A DNA stretch of 64,000 nt from Akkermansia muciniphila (GCF_030848305.1 NZ_CP114598.1:248001-312000); one strand, 5' to 3'. Positions 26,585 through 36,853 are shown, counted from the first letter of the stretch. Notes: generated by a model not told the origin, from the sequence alone. Numbers and translations: made by a program.

Positions 26585-29341
26585 ATGAAAAGCGCAGCAC
26601 ATCATCAGGGGCTTTCGGAACAGCAGGTTCTGGAAAACCGGACCAGATACGGAGTCAACATCCTGACTCCCCCGGAAAAGGAGCCCCTGTGGAAGCAATT
26701 TCTGGAGAAATTTTCAGACCCCATCATTAAAATTCTGCTGGTGGCTCTGTTCCTGTCCGTAGGCGTAGCCTGCTATCAGTTCCTTACCGGAGCGGAACCG
26801 GCCAGCGTTTTTCTGGAGCCCGCGGGCATCCTGGCGGCCATCCTGCTGGCCACCTGCGTGGGCTTCGCCTTCGAGGTAAGCGCCAACAAAAAGTTTGAAA
26901 TCCTGAACCAGGTCAATGACGACACCATGGTCCAGGTCATCCGCGGCGGCAATATCTGCGAATTGCCCCGCCGGGACGTGGTGGTGGGCGATATCGTCAT
27001 CCTGAACACAGGGGAGGAGGTTCCGGCGGACGGCGTCCTGCTGGAAGCCGTTTCCCTCCAGGTCAACGAATCCACGCTGACGGGGGAACCCCTCATCGGC
27101 AAAACCACGAATGAGGCGGAATTCAAGAAGGACGCCACCTACCCCTCCAACCACGTTCTGAAAGGAACAACCGTGGCGGACGGCCACGGCGTCATGGAAG
27201 TGACGTCCGTGGGGGACAGGACGGAATACGGCAAGGTTTATGAAGGCTCCCAGATCGACAACAAGGTGCAGACGCCCCTCAACCGCCAGCTTTCCAGGCT
27301 GGGCGACCTCATCACCTGGGCCAGCTACGCCATCTCCGCCCTCATCATCATCGGGCGGCTTACCCTGTACTTCTCCCACCTGCCCGGCCCCGTGGAATGG
27401 CTGGGCGCGGGAACCTATATTCTGAATACCGTCATGATCGCCGTAACCGTCATCGTCGTCACGGTGCCGGAGGGGCTGCCCATGAGCGTCACCCTGAGCC
27501 TGGCGTTGAGCATGAAGAGCATGCTCGCCAACAACAACCTGGTGCGCAAGATGCACGCCTGCGAAACCATGGGGGCCGCCACCGTCATCTGCACGGACAA
27601 GACGGGCACCCTGACGCGCAACCAGATGAACGTGTACAAGGCTGATTTTTACGGGTTGGGGGACGCCGCCCCGGCGGAAAACGAGCTGGGGAACCTGATC
27701 CGGGAGGGAATCGCCGTCAACTCCACCGCCTTTCTGGATTACGCGGACCCGGAACATATCAGGGCCCTGGGCAATCCCACGGAAGGAGCGCTCCTCCTGT
27801 GGCTGCACGGGTTGGGCGTGAATTACCTGGACCTGCGGGAAAACGCCCGCGTGCAGGAACAGCTTACTTTCTCCACGGAACGCAAGTACATGGCCACCGT
27901 GGCGGAATCCCCCCTGCTGGGCAAAAAAGTCCTTTACGTGAAAGGCGCGCCGGAAATCGTGCTGGGCCTCTGCTCCACCGTCCTGACTCCGGAAGGCCAG
28001 GTTCCCGCCGCGGACATGCGCCCCGCCATTGAGAAACAGCTCCTGGCCTATCAGAACCAGGCCATGCGCACGCTGGGCTTCGCGTACCGCGTTCTGGAGG
28101 ATGACGCCCCGGTATTCAAGGACGGCCGCATCATCCGCAAGGATCTGGTTTATCTGGGCATCGCCGCCATTTCCGACCCCGTCCGGGACGATGTGCCCCA
28201 AGCCGTGAAGGATTGCATGGACGCGGGCATCCGCATCAAGATCGTCACGGGGGACACCCCCGGCACCGCACGGGAAATAGGGCGCCAGATCGGCCTGTGG
28301 ACGGAAGAGGACACGCCGGACCGCCTGATGACGGGAGTGGAGTTTGAGCAGACCCCGGATGCGGAACTGCTGGACCGCGTGATGGACCTGAAAATCATGT
28401 GCCGCGCCAGGCCCATGGATAAGGAACGGCTGGTCAAGCTGCTCCAGAAGAAGGACCAGGTAGTGGCCGTCACCGGGGACGGCACCAACGACGCCCCCGC
28501 GCTGAACGCCGCGCAGGTGGGGCTTTCCATGGGGGACGGCACCACCGTAGCCAAGGAAGCCAGCGCCATCACCATTCTGGACAATTCCTTCATGAGCATT
28601 TCCCGCGCCGTCATGTGGGGGCGTTCCCTGTACAGGAATATCCAGCGCTTCATCGTCTTCCAGATGACCATTAACGTGGCGGCCTGCCTCATTGTGCTCA
28701 TCGGCGCGTTCCTGGGCACGGAATCCCCCCTCACCGTCACGCAGATGCTCTGGGTGAACCTCATCATGGACACCTTCGCCGCGCTGGCGCTGGCCTCCCT
28801 GCCGCCGGACGAACGCGTGATGCGGGACCCGCCGCGCAAGACGACGGACCACATCATCACCCGCCCCATGGGGCGGAACATTCTGGGCGTGGGCATCCTG
28901 TTCGTCGCTTTCCTGTTCGGCCTGCTGCAATATTTCAAGCATGCGGACATTACCAGCCTCACGCAGTTCAGCCTCAGCGGCTACTTCCGCAGCTACCTGG
29001 ACTTCTCCACCCCGGAACATGAACTGACAGGTTATGAACTGTCCCTGTTTTTCACCATTTTCGTCCTGCTCCAATTCTGGAACATGTTTAACGCCAAAGC
29101 ATTCAACACGCACCGGAGCGCCTTTGCACGCATGGGCGCCAGCATCGGGGGCTTCGGGGTGGTGGCTTTGCTCATCCTGGCCGGGCAATACCTCATCGTC
29201 ACCTTCGGCGGCAAGATGTTCAACGTGGTGCCCCTGAGCTGGACGGACTGGGGCCTCATCTTCGCAGGCACCTCCCTTGTCCTGTGGTTCGGAGAACTGG
29301 CGCGGGCATTCACGCCGGACAAATCCGCAGGCCGCCCGTAA
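26585..29341 (+). CDS. Calcium-translocating P-type ATPase (PMCA-type, P2B)
   Basis: A 918-residue P-type ATPase with about ten membrane helices. It has the actuator segment VNESTLTGEPL (TGEP in place of the usual TGES), the phosphorylation motif CTDKTGTLT with Asp338, KGAPE in the nucleotide domain, MCRARP and VTGDGTNDAPALN. Helix 4 carries PEGLP and helix 6 NLIMDTFAALA, the ion-site pattern of PMCA-type calcium pumps. It exports Ca2+ from the cytoplasm at the cost of ATP. The calmodulin-binding tail of eukaryotic PMCAs is absent. The RND efflux genes follow 97 bases later. Confidence 0.9.
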   Translation: MKSAAHHQGLSEQQVLENRTRYGVNILTPPEKEPLWKQFLEKFSDPIIKILLVALFLSVGVACYQFLTGAEPASVFLEPAGILAAILLATCVGFAFEVSANKKFEILNQVNDDTMVQVIRGGNICELPRRDVVVGDIVILNTGEEVPADGVLLEAVSLQVNESTLTGEPLIGKTTNEAEFKKDATYPSNHVLKGTTVADGHGVMEVTSVGDRTEYGKVYEGSQIDNKVQTPLNRQLSRLGDLITWASYAISALIIIGRLTLYFSHLPGPVEWLGAGTYILNTVMIAVTVIVVTVPEGLPMSVTLSLALSMKSMLANNNLVRKMHACETMGAATVICTDKTGTLTRNQMNVYKADFYGLGDAAPAENELGNLIREGIAVNSTAFLDYADPEHIRALGNPTEGALLLWLHGLGVNYLDLRENARVQEQLTFSTERKYMATVAESPLLGKKVLYVKGAPEIVLGLCSTVLTPEGQVPAADMRPAIEKQLLAYQNQAMRTLGFAYRVLEDDAPVFKDGRIIRKDLVYLGIAAISDPVRDDVPQAVKDCMDAGIRIKIVTGDTPGTAREIGRQIGLWTEEDTPDRLMTGVEFEQTPDAELLDRVMDLKIMCRARPMDKERLVKLLQKKDQVVAVTGDGTNDAPALNAAQVGLSMGDGTTVAKEASAITILDNSFMSISRAVMWGRSLYRNIQRFIVFQMTINVAACLIVLIGAFLGTESPLTVTQMLWVNLIMDTFAALALASLPPDERVMRDPPRKTTDHIITRPMGRNILGVGILFVAFLFGLLQYFKHADITSLTQFSLSGYFRSYLDFSTPEHELTGYELSLFFTIFVLLQFWNMFNAKAFNTHRSAFARMGASIGGFGVVALLILAGQYLIVTFGGKMFNVVPLSWTDWGLIFAGTSLVLWFGELARAFTPDKSAGRP

Positions 29342-29438
29342 ACCGTCCGGAAGCAGCCTCCCGCGCATGACACGGACGGTGACGCCGCCCGGAAAACCTT
29401 CTTTCAACAAAGAAGCCCGCGGGCGTGTCACTCCCTGC

Positions 29439-30596
29439 ATGGACCTGACACGCCTGACGGGCTCTATCTCCGGCCCCGCCGTTTTCCTCTGCCTGCTTTC
29501 CCTCTTTTTTGCCGGGTGTAAAAAGACGGAACAGGCGCCGCATGAAACGCCCACGATTATTTACGAACACCCCGTTACCATGGATATTCCGGTGACGGGC
29601 AGCTGGGTGGGCCACCTGGACGGCGTGGACAACGCCTCCATCGTCCCCCAGATTACGGGCTACCTGCAAACGCAGAATTACGCCAATGGCGCTATTGTGA
29701 AGAAAGGGGAAGTTCTCTTCCGCATTGACGATTCCACATTCAGGGACCAGGTATCCAAGGCCAAAGCCACCCTGGCGCAGGCGCAGGCCCAGCTCCAGCA
29801 GTTGAATTACGACGCGGAGATTTACAGGCCCCTGGCCGCGGAGAACGCCATTTCCAAACAGAAATACGAGGATACGCGCCTCTCCGCCCTGGCCGCGGAA
29901 GCGCAGGTGCAGCAGGCTGCGGCGGCCCTGGCCCTGGCTGAAAAAAATCTTTCCTATACGGTGCTGTACGCGCCTTTTGACGGAATAGCCGGCATTTCCA
30001 GGACAAACATCGGCGACCTGGTCAGCCCGGAAAGCGGCCCCCTTGCCGTCGTCTCCTCCGTCAATCCCATCCGCGTCAATTTCGCCGTCACCCAGCAGGA
30101 ATGGATTCAGCAGGCGGGCAAGAACGGGAATGAGGGCGTCCAGACGGGCAGCAAGCTGGACATCACGCTGAAAGACGGGACCAAATACCCGGAACAGGCC
30201 ACGGTAGTGGCCATTGACCGGGCGTTCAATCCCCAGACAGGCACCATCCGCGTGCAAGCCAACCTTCCCAATGCGGACTACCTGCTGCGCCCCGGCATGT
30301 TCATCATCGCCACGGCCCGGCTGGCCACCGTCAAGAACGCGCTGACCGTTCCGGCGAAATCCCTTCTTTCCACGCAGGGGCGCTTTTTCGTCATTGTTCT
30401 GGATGAGGGCAGCCACCCTTCCATCATTCCCGTACAGGCCGGGACGCAGCTTGGAGACAGGCAGCAGGTTATTCCCCTGAAACCGGATTCCCTCACCCCT
30501 CAAAGCAAAGTGGTCGTGGACGGCCTTCTCCAGGCGGAAGCGGCCTCCAGAAATCCGGCCGCCCGCCTGAAAGCGGTACCCTCCAGCAACCAATAA
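29439..30596 (+). CDS. RND efflux periplasmic adaptor (membrane fusion protein)
   Basis: I start at the ATG at 29439 (385 aa), where the sequence begins with a lipoprotein signal (FLCLLSLFFAGC, Cys as acylation site). Upstream in-frame codons overlap the ATPase gene and are not conserved in type. The body shows the lipoyl domain (DNASIVPQITGYLQTQNYANGAIVKKGEVLFRID), an alpha-hairpin rich in Ala and Gln, the second lipoyl half (LSYTVLYAPFDGIAG), and beta-barrel and membrane-proximal domains. It bridges the RND pump to an outer-membrane channel of TolC type, which is not in the window. The pump gene begins 12 bases later. Confidence 0.92.
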   Translation: MDLTRLTGSISGPAVFLCLLSLFFAGCKKTEQAPHETPTIIYEHPVTMDIPVTGSWVGHLDGVDNASIVPQITGYLQTQNYANGAIVKKGEVLFRIDDSTFRDQVSKAKATLAQAQAQLQQLNYDAEIYRPLAAENAISKQKYEDTRLSALAAEAQVQQAAAALALAEKNLSYTVLYAPFDGIAGISRTNIGDLVSPESGPLAVVSSVNPIRVNFAVTQQEWIQQAGKNGNEGVQTGSKLDITLKDGTKYPEQATVVAIDRAFNPQTGTIRVQANLPNADYLLRPGMFIIATARLATVKNALTVPAKSLLSTQGRFFVIVLDEGSHPSIIPVQAGTQLGDRQQVIPLKPDSLTPQSKVVVDGLLQAEAASRNPAARLKAVPSSNQ

Positions 30597-30608
30597 GCTC
30601 CTCCCGCC

Positions 30609-33600
30609 ATGGCTGATTTCTTCATCAAGCGCCCCATTCTTTCCATCTGCCTCTCCGTCATCATTGTCCTGCTGGGGGCCTTTTCCATTCTGCGCCTGCC
30701 CATCTCCGAGTACCCGGACATCATTCCCCCCTCCATCCAGGTGACGGCCACTTATCCCGGGGCGGACTGTGAAACGGTGGTCAAATCCATCGCATCCCCC
30801 ATCGAACAGCAAATGTCCGGCGTGGACGGCATGTCCTACATGACTTCCGTCAACACCAACAACGGGCAGATGAGCATGATGATCCTTTTTGAAATCGGCA
30901 CGGAAGCCAACATGGACCAGGTGCTTTCCTACCTGCGCTACGGGCAGGCCACCTCCCAGCTGCCGTCGGAAGTCAGCGCGCTGGGAGTCTCCCTCCGCAA
31001 AACAAGCGGGCTGCCCGCCCTGGTCGTCAGCCTCTATTCCCCCCAGGGAACTTATGACGGCCTCTGGCTGGCCAATTACGCCTATATCAATATGGTGGAC
31101 GCCATCAAGCGCGTGCCCGGAGTAGGAGACGTGCAGGTGTTCGGAGCCGGCCGCTACGCCATGCGCATCTGGCTGAACCCGGAAAAGATGGCCGCACTGA
31201 ATATTACGGCCCGTGACGTGATGCTGGCCGTTCAGGCCCAGAACGCCGTGAATCCCGCGGGCAAGATAGGCGCGCAGCCCGCCCCGCCGGACCAGCAGCT
31301 TTCCTTCACCGTAAAAGCGCCCGGACGCCTGACCAGCGTGAAGGAATTCGAAAATATCGTGGTGCGCGGGCAGGACAGTTCCATCGTAAGAGTGGGAGAT
31401 ATCGCCCGCGTGGAACTGGGTTCGGAAACTTACAGCCTCAGTTCTTCCGTAAACGGCATGCCCGCCGCTTCCATCGGCATTTACGAGGCGCCCGGCGGAA
31501 ACGCCATCCAGCTGGTGGACAACATCAAAGCCCTGCTGAAAAATACGGATATGCCGCCCGGCATGGATTACCTCGTTTCCCTGGACTCTACGCTGGCCGT
31601 CCGCGCCGGGATTGAAGACATCGTCAGCACGCTGGTGATTGCCCTGGGACTGGTGGTGCTGGTCGTCTTCATTTTCCTCCAGGGCTGGCGCGGCACGCTG
31701 ATTCCGGCCTTTGCCGTTCCGGTATCTATCGTGGGCGCCTTCATCGCCTTTCCATTGTTCGGCTTTTCCATCAATACCATCTGCCTGATGGGGCTGGTGC
31801 TGGCCATCGGCCTGGTCGTGGACGATGCCATTGTGGTGGTGGAAGCAGTAAAGAACCATATTTCCAACGGGGAAAAGCCCCTCCAGGCCACCATTGCGGC
31901 CATGAAGGAAGTATCTGGCCCCATCGTCAGCACGGCGCTGGTGATTTCCTGCGTCTTTATCCCCACGCTGCTGCTGCCCGGCGTCACAGGCAAATTGTTT
32001 GAACAGTTCGCCGTGACCATCGGCATGTCCATCATCATTTCCGCCTTCTGCGCCCTGTCCCTCAGCCCCACCCTGTCCGCCGGGCTGCTGAAAGGGGGAA
32101 AAGCGGACTCCATTCCCCTGCTGGGGCCCTTTTTCAAATTGTTCAACAAGGGGTTCAACAAGGCGCGCGACTGGTACGTGGAAATCTGCGCCGGGCTTAT
32201 CCGGCACATGTGGCTGTCCATCCTGCTGCTGGCCGTCATGACCGCCCTTCTCTTTCCGCTGGCCAGGCTTATTCCCAGCGGATTCCTACCCAATGAAGAC
32301 CAGGGTTACCTGTTCGGCGGCGTGGAACTGCCGGACAATACATCCCTGAACGTCACGGCGGACACCGCCGCGCGGATTGAGCAAATCATCAGGGAGGATC
32401 CGGGCGTGGACGTGGTCACCACCGTAAACGGCTTCAACCTCATCAGCTCCGTCCAGAGTTCCTCCAACTCCTTCTTCTTCATTTCCCTGAAACCCTGGTC
32501 CGAACGGACAGCTCCGGGCATGACGGCGGACGGCATCGCCGCGCGCCTGAAAAGCAGGCTGAACGCGGAAATTTCCTCCGGCGTAGCGTATGTGGTCCCG
32601 CCTCCGCCCCTGCCTGGCGTAGGAACGTCCGGGGATGTCACGTTCCTGCTGGAAGACCGCCAGGGCATCGGGGAAAAATTCCTGGCCGCCAATACGTCCA
32701 AATTCATCGAGGCGGCGGAAAAGAGGCCGGAAATAGCGGACATCAGCAATTTCATGTCTCCCTCCAACCTTCAGTACAACCTGAATGTAAACACGGAGCA
32801 GGCCACCCTCCAGAATATGGACGTGGATGAAATTTACGCCACCATCCAGGCCTACATGGGAAGCGCCTTCCTGAACAATTTCAATATTTACGGGCAGGAA
32901 TGGCAGGTGTACATGCAGGCGGACGCGCCGTACCGGGACAGCATCGACAAGCTTTCCATGTTCTACGTGCGCAACAATGAAGGAGATCCGGTTCCCCTGG
33001 ATTCCGTAATCAACGTCACGCACGGCTGGGCCCCGGAATTCCTGATCCGCCAGAATATGTTCAACAGTTCCCAGCTCAACGTCACCCCGGCTCCGGGCTA
33101 TTCCTCCGGCCAGGTCATGAACGCCCTGGAAGAAGTTTTCGCCCAGACCATGCCTTCCGGCATGGGATACGACTATTCCGGAATGAGCTACCAGGAAAAA
33201 CAGGCGCAGAAAGGCATCACCATCGGCATGATTTTCGCGGCATCAGCCGTGTTTGTCTTTCTGATTCTGGCCTCCCTGTATGAGAGCTGGTCCCTGCCCG
33301 TAGCCGTCTTCATGACTGCCCCCATTGCCATCCTGGGAGCATTTCTGGCCCTGTGGATTACCGGGCTGGACCTCAACATTTATTCGGAAATCGGCCTCAT
33401 CGTCCTGATTGCCCTGGCGGCCAAAAACGCCATCCTCATCGTGGAATTCGCCGTGCTGGAGCTCCGGCAGGGAACGGACCTGCTCACAGCCACCCTGGAC
33501 GCGGCCAGAATCCGCCTGCGCCCCATCCTGATGACCAGCATCGCCTTTATCATGGGCTGCCTTCCCCTGGCCGTCGCCACGGGAGCGGGCGCCGCTGCGC

Positions 33601-33779
33601 GGCAGGTGGTGGGCGTCGGGGTCATCGGAGGCATGTTGACGGCCGTCTTCATCGGGGTATTTTTCATTCCTTCCTTCTTCTACCTGATTGCCAAGCTCGC
33701 CGGGCTGGATAAAAAAGCGGCGCGGAAACTTCAGGAAAAGGAGCAGGGAGCCCCCGCCCCTGCGAAGCTGGCCGAATGA
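30609..33779 (+). CDS. RND multidrug efflux transporter permease (HAE1 family)
   Basis: A 1056-residue pump of AcrB type: FFIKRPILSICLSVIIVLLG at the start, two large periplasmic loops, GLVVDDAIVVVEAV in helix 4 with the paired proton-relay Asp residues, and the helix-10 Lys in ALAAKNAILIVEFA. It exports hydrophobic compounds by proton-driven rotation of a trimer. It forms an operon with the adaptor gene 12 bases upstream. No outer-membrane factor or local regulator is seen. Confidence 0.95.
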   Translation: MADFFIKRPILSICLSVIIVLLGAFSILRLPISEYPDIIPPSIQVTATYPGADCETVVKSIASPIEQQMSGVDGMSYMTSVNTNNGQMSMMILFEIGTEANMDQVLSYLRYGQATSQLPSEVSALGVSLRKTSGLPALVVSLYSPQGTYDGLWLANYAYINMVDAIKRVPGVGDVQVFGAGRYAMRIWLNPEKMAALNITARDVMLAVQAQNAVNPAGKIGAQPAPPDQQLSFTVKAPGRLTSVKEFENIVVRGQDSSIVRVGDIARVELGSETYSLSSSVNGMPAASIGIYEAPGGNAIQLVDNIKALLKNTDMPPGMDYLVSLDSTLAVRAGIEDIVSTLVIALGLVVLVVFIFLQGWRGTLIPAFAVPVSIVGAFIAFPLFGFSINTICLMGLVLAIGLVVDDAIVVVEAVKNHISNGEKPLQATIAAMKEVSGPIVSTALVISCVFIPTLLLPGVTGKLFEQFAVTIGMSIIISAFCALSLSPTLSAGLLKGGKADSIPLLGPFFKLFNKGFNKARDWYVEICAGLIRHMWLSILLLAVMTALLFPLARLIPSGFLPNEDQGYLFGGVELPDNTSLNVTADTAARIEQIIREDPGVDVVTTVNGFNLISSVQSSSNSFFFISLKPWSERTAPGMTADGIAARLKSRLNAEISSGVAYVVPPPPLPGVGTSGDVTFLLEDRQGIGEKFLAANTSKFIEAAEKRPEIADISNFMSPSNLQYNLNVNTEQATLQNMDVDEIYATIQAYMGSAFLNNFNIYGQEWQVYMQADAPYRDSIDKLSMFYVRNNEGDPVPLDSVINVTHGWAPEFLIRQNMFNSSQLNVTPAPGYSSGQVMNALEEVFAQTMPSGMGYDYSGMSYQEKQAQKGITIGMIFAASAVFVFLILASLYESWSLPVAVFMTAPIAILGAFLALWITGLDLNIYSEIGLIVLIALAAKNAILIVEFAVLELRQGTDLLTATLDAARIRLRPILMTSIAFIMGCLPLAVATGAGAAARQVVGVGVIGGMLTAVFIGVFFIPSFFYLIAKLAGLDKKAARKLQEKEQGAPAPAKLAE

Positions 33780-33825
33780 CGCTCCCGAAACGGGCAAACC
33801 GGCTCCCGCACAGCTTCCCGTCCCC

Positions 33826-35208
33826 TTACATCCAGAATATCCAGGCCCAGAACGCCTTCACGAACACGAGCACCACGTTAATCAGCAGCCCCACTTTTAC
33901 CATGGTCATCTGTGGGAATCTCCCCGTAGCGAAGGCCAGGGCGTTGGGAGGAGTGGAAACGGGGAGCATGAAGGCGCAGGAAGCTCCTATGCCCACCAGA
34001 AGCACCAGCGGCGTAGCAGACATGCCCATGGCGGAGGCCACCGTGACCATCAGCGGGGCCACCAGGGCCGCGCTGGCCGTATTGGAACAGAATTCCGTCA
34101 GCGACGTGATGAAGAGGCTGATGATGAGCAGGATGATGATGGGGCTCTGCCCCATGGCGAGAGAAGATACCTGATCCGCCAGGAATCCTGCCGCCCCCGT
34201 CTGGACGAGGATGCTGCTGAGCGTGATGCCGCCTCCGAATAAAAGCAGGACGCCCCAGTCCGTATTTTTGGCGATGCCGCCCCAGTTGATCACCCCGCAC
34301 AGCGGCAGCAGCACCGCAGCGCTCAGCGCGATGAGCGTGTCCATGGACGGAATGCCGCCCAGAGCAGAGGAAAGGAAACTGCTGCACATCCAGCTCCCGG
34401 CCACCAGCACGAAGAGAATAAGAACACGCACCTGCCTGGCATTCAACCGGGCCTCCGCGTTTTCCCCTTCCGCCGGCTCCATATCCACATGCATCCCCAG
34501 ATTCGGGCGGAGGAACAGATACATCAGGAAGAAAACAATCACCCCGAACACCAGGACAATGGGCATGGCAATCCGGAACCATTCTGCAAACCCCATGCCG
34601 AGTTCATGCGCCGCAATGGCGTTGGGAGGAGACCCTACCAGCGTTCCCATGCCGCCGATGGAGGCGCTGTACGCCACCCCCAGGATGGCAAAAGGAGCCG
34701 TCGTTTTCAGTCTTTCCGCCGGAATGCGGTCCAGAAGGCCGATCACCAGAGGGAGCATCATCGCCGCCGTGGCCGTATTGGACATCCACATGGAAAGAAA
34801 CGCCGTAGCCAGGAAAATCAGAATCAGAGCCATCCCCAGACTCCCGCGGGCCATCCGGAGGATTTTTCCCGCCAGCCAGGCATCAATTTTCTGTTCGTGG
34901 AGAGCGCCGGCCAGGGCAAAGCCCCCGAAAAACAGGAAAATGGTGGGATCCGCAAAACCGGACAGCGCCTTTGCCCCCGGCAGAATCCCCATGAACATGG
35001 CAAGCACCGGCACCAGCAGGGAAGTTACGGTTACGTGCAGGGCTTCCGTCAGCCACAGGATGCCGATAAAGGTGAGAACAGCCAGCCCCCTGGCTACCTC
35101 CGGTTCCACGGGAAGCCACTTGAGCATGGCCAGGAAAAGAAGCACGTCACACGCAATGATGATGTAATTGCGGTGCCCTTTGGGAGTGTCTGTAGTACGA
35201 TGGCGCAT
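33826..35208 (-). CDS. DASS/SLC13-family sodium:dicarboxylate (or sulfate) symporter
   Basis: A 460-residue polytopic protein with both halves of the DASS fold and their Ser-Asn-Thr substrate motifs: SNTATAAMMLP in the first half and CSNTASAALVAPL in the second. GMGTLVGSPPNAIA is also typical. Members import di- or tricarboxylates or sulfate with Na+. Succinate would fit the propionate metabolism here, but the substrate is not decided by sequence. It converges on the RND genes. Confidence 0.88.
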   Translation of the reverse strand: MRHRTTDTPKGHRNYIIIACDVLLFLAMLKWLPVEPEVARGLAVLTFIGILWLTEALHVTVTSLLVPVLAMFMGILPGAKALSGFADPTIFLFFGGFALAGALHEQKIDAWLAGKILRMARGSLGMALILIFLATAFLSMWMSNTATAAMMLPLVIGLLDRIPAERLKTTAPFAILGVAYSASIGGMGTLVGSPPNAIAAHELGMGFAEWFRIAMPIVLVFGVIVFFLMYLFLRPNLGMHVDMEPAEGENAEARLNARQVRVLILFVLVAGSWMCSSFLSSALGGIPSMDTLIALSAAVLLPLCGVINWGGIAKNTDWGVLLLFGGGITLSSILVQTGAAGFLADQVSSLAMGQSPIIILLIISLFITSLTEFCSNTASAALVAPLMVTVASAMGMSATPLVLLVGIGASCAFMLPVSTPPNALAFATGRFPQMTMVKVGLLINVVLVFVKAFWAWIFWM

Positions 35209-35412
35209 AAAGTAAAGATAAACGACGCTATTTTCTTTGTACGCATCAGAAAAACAGTGTCAATCCTTTTCCATAAAACCCCGGAAAAAGCCTTCCCCGG
35301 AAACAGGGAAACACGAATCAACCGCCGGCTTGAGAATACGCACGGCGCGCATCACCGGGAAAGCCGCGCCACCTCTTCCCGCTCCTGAAAAATGCAGGAA
35401 ATCCAGATATGC

Positions 35413-35441
35413 AAAAAAACCGCCGTGCCATTGCACGGCGG
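35413..35441 (-). terminator. Terminator of the basic-tail protein gene
   Basis: On the minus strand a stem GCCGCCGTGC/GCACGGCGGT with a two-base AT core loop region is followed by a run of T (A run at 35413-35419). Confidence 0.85.
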
Positions 35442-35494
35442 CTTGTAAAAAACTGTTTGATTGACGCGCGAAGGGACCACCTCCGCCCGGGCAA

Positions 35495-35767
35495 TTATTC
35501 GGCGGCGGGTTCAGCAGCCTTCTTGGCAGCCGGCTTTTTGGCGGGAGCCTTCTTGGCGGCGGCAGCCTTGGTTTCAGTCTTTTTGGCCGGGGCCTTGGCC
35601 GCAGTCTTTTTGGCGGGAGCTTCCTTGGCGGCAGGCTTGGCATCCTTGGCAACGGGAACGGCCAGACGGATAGGCGCATTGGAATTCAACTTGGACTGTT
35701 CCTTCTTACGCTTGAGGTATTCAATACGTCTGCGGCGCTTGGTGACTTTGCGGATTTGCTGTCCCAT
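35495..35767 (-). CDS. Small basic protein with histone H1-like Ala/Lys/Pro tail
   Basis: A 90-residue, very basic protein. Residues 1-26 (QQIRKVTKRRRRIEYLKRKK) are Arg/Lys-rich and helical; residues ~45-90 are repeated PAKK/AAKK units like the tails of histone H1 and of bacterial H1-like proteins. It probably binds nucleic acid, either as a nucleoid protein or at the ribosome. The gene has a clean ATG, codon use like its neighbours and its own terminator. I do not recognise the N-terminal domain. Confidence 0.7.
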   Translation of the reverse strand: MGQQIRKVTKRRRRIEYLKRKKEQSKLNSNAPIRLAVPVAKDAKPAAKEAPAKKTAAKAPAKKTETKAAAAKKAPAKKPAAKKAAEPAAE

Positions 35768-35952
35768 AGTGATGATTGCTATGATATTTACTAATTCTTA
35801 CGAGCTCCATGTGGCACATGGGCGTGGATACAACTACCAACCCCACCTCCCTTACGCAAGCACAAAGCGTTATTAAGGCACAGAAAGGCGGAGGCAGTCC
35901 CCGGGTTCCCCAATCCGTGCGGGAGAGGAAGACAACCGGGGCGAAGGAGGTT

Positions 35953-36741
35953 TTACCACAATTTCAGCGCATCCACCCGGACCGGCTGTTCCCAGCGCAG
36001 ATGGTTCCGGATGGCGGAAGCGATGAATTCCAGGCCGCGCTCCACCGCCGCAACCAGTCCATCCCCGGCAGCCAGCCGCGCCGCGACGGCGGCGGACAGG
36101 GAACAACCCGTTCCGTGAGTGCTCACATCCTGTACGCGCGGGCGCTCCCATTGCCCCAGCAGACAGCCGTCCGGGCCGACCAGCACGTCCCGGCAGTCCC
36201 CCTCCAGATGGCCGCCCTTCAGAAGGACGGGGCATCCGTACCTGACGGCGAGGCGCGCGGCGGCCTCCGGCAGTTCATCCCTTCCCGGATTCACGGAAGA
36301 GCGGAGCAGGACGGCAGCCTCATCCAGATTGGGAGTAAGCAACGCCGCTCCCGGCAGCAGAAGCTCTTCATAAACAGCCACCGCCTCTTCCCGCATCAGG
36401 CGGTCGCCCGCCGTAGCGATCATAACCGGGTCCACCACAACGGGAACATCCGCCCCGGCCAGCACCTCATGCACCGCACGAACGATAGCCGGGGAATACA
36501 GCATGCCCGTCTTCACGGCGCGCACGGGAAAATGTTCCAGATTGATGCGCACCTGGTCAGCCACCAGCGCAGGGTCCACCTCCTGAATGCCGCGCACTGT
36601 CCCGGGCGCCTCGGACACGACGCAGGTAACGGCCGTAAGCGCAAACGCCCCCATGGCATGGGCCGCTTTCAGGTCAGCCTGGAGACCGGCCCCCGCGGAG
36701 CAGTCGGAACCGGCAATCGTCATCATTACGGGAATACTCAT
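35953..36741 (-). CDS. thiD: Hydroxymethylpyrimidine/phosphomethylpyrimidine kinase
   Basis: A 262-residue ribokinase-fold protein starting at the ATG at 36741 (MSIPVMMTIAGSDCSAGAGLQADLKA). Other marks are MGAFALTAVTCV, VDPVMIATAGDRL, LLTPNLDEAAVL, LLKGGHLEG and the anion-hole motif THGTGCSLSAAVAA. It phosphorylates HMP and HMP-P in thiamine synthesis. A longer in-frame start adds 35 residues that do not look coding. No other thi gene is nearby and I see no TPP riboswitch upstream. Confidence 0.94.
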   Translation of the reverse strand: MSIPVMMTIAGSDCSAGAGLQADLKAAHAMGAFALTAVTCVVSEAPGTVRGIQEVDPALVADQVRINLEHFPVRAVKTGMLYSPAIVRAVHEVLAGADVPVVVDPVMIATAGDRLMREEAVAVYEELLLPGAALLTPNLDEAAVLLRSSVNPGRDELPEAAARLAVRYGCPVLLKGGHLEGDCRDVLVGPDGCLLGQWERPRVQDVSTHGTGCSLSAAVAARLAAGDGLVAAVERGLEFIASAIRNHLRWEQPVRVDALKLW

Positions 36742-36853
36742 GGCCCTGTTTTTAATCGGGAAGAAAGCTCTTGAACATCCAAAAATCCGCACGCACCGCC
36801 TCAATGTCACAAATCCGGGTGGGAAAACAAGGAGAGAATGCCACAATCATCTC

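Noticed and set aside
26714-29554. Very long minus-strand open frame opposite the calcium ATPase gene
   Set aside because: Antisense shadow of a GC-rich gene: His/Gly/Asp-rich, no motif, and the plus strand encodes a complete P-type ATPase.
29310-32207. Very long minus-strand open frame opposite the RND adaptor and pump
   Set aside because: Crosses two plus-strand genes with full family motifs; its own translation has no recognisable domain.
36742-36853. TPP riboswitch expected upstream of thiD
   Set aside because: The thi-box CTGAGA core and partner elements are not present in the short divergent region.
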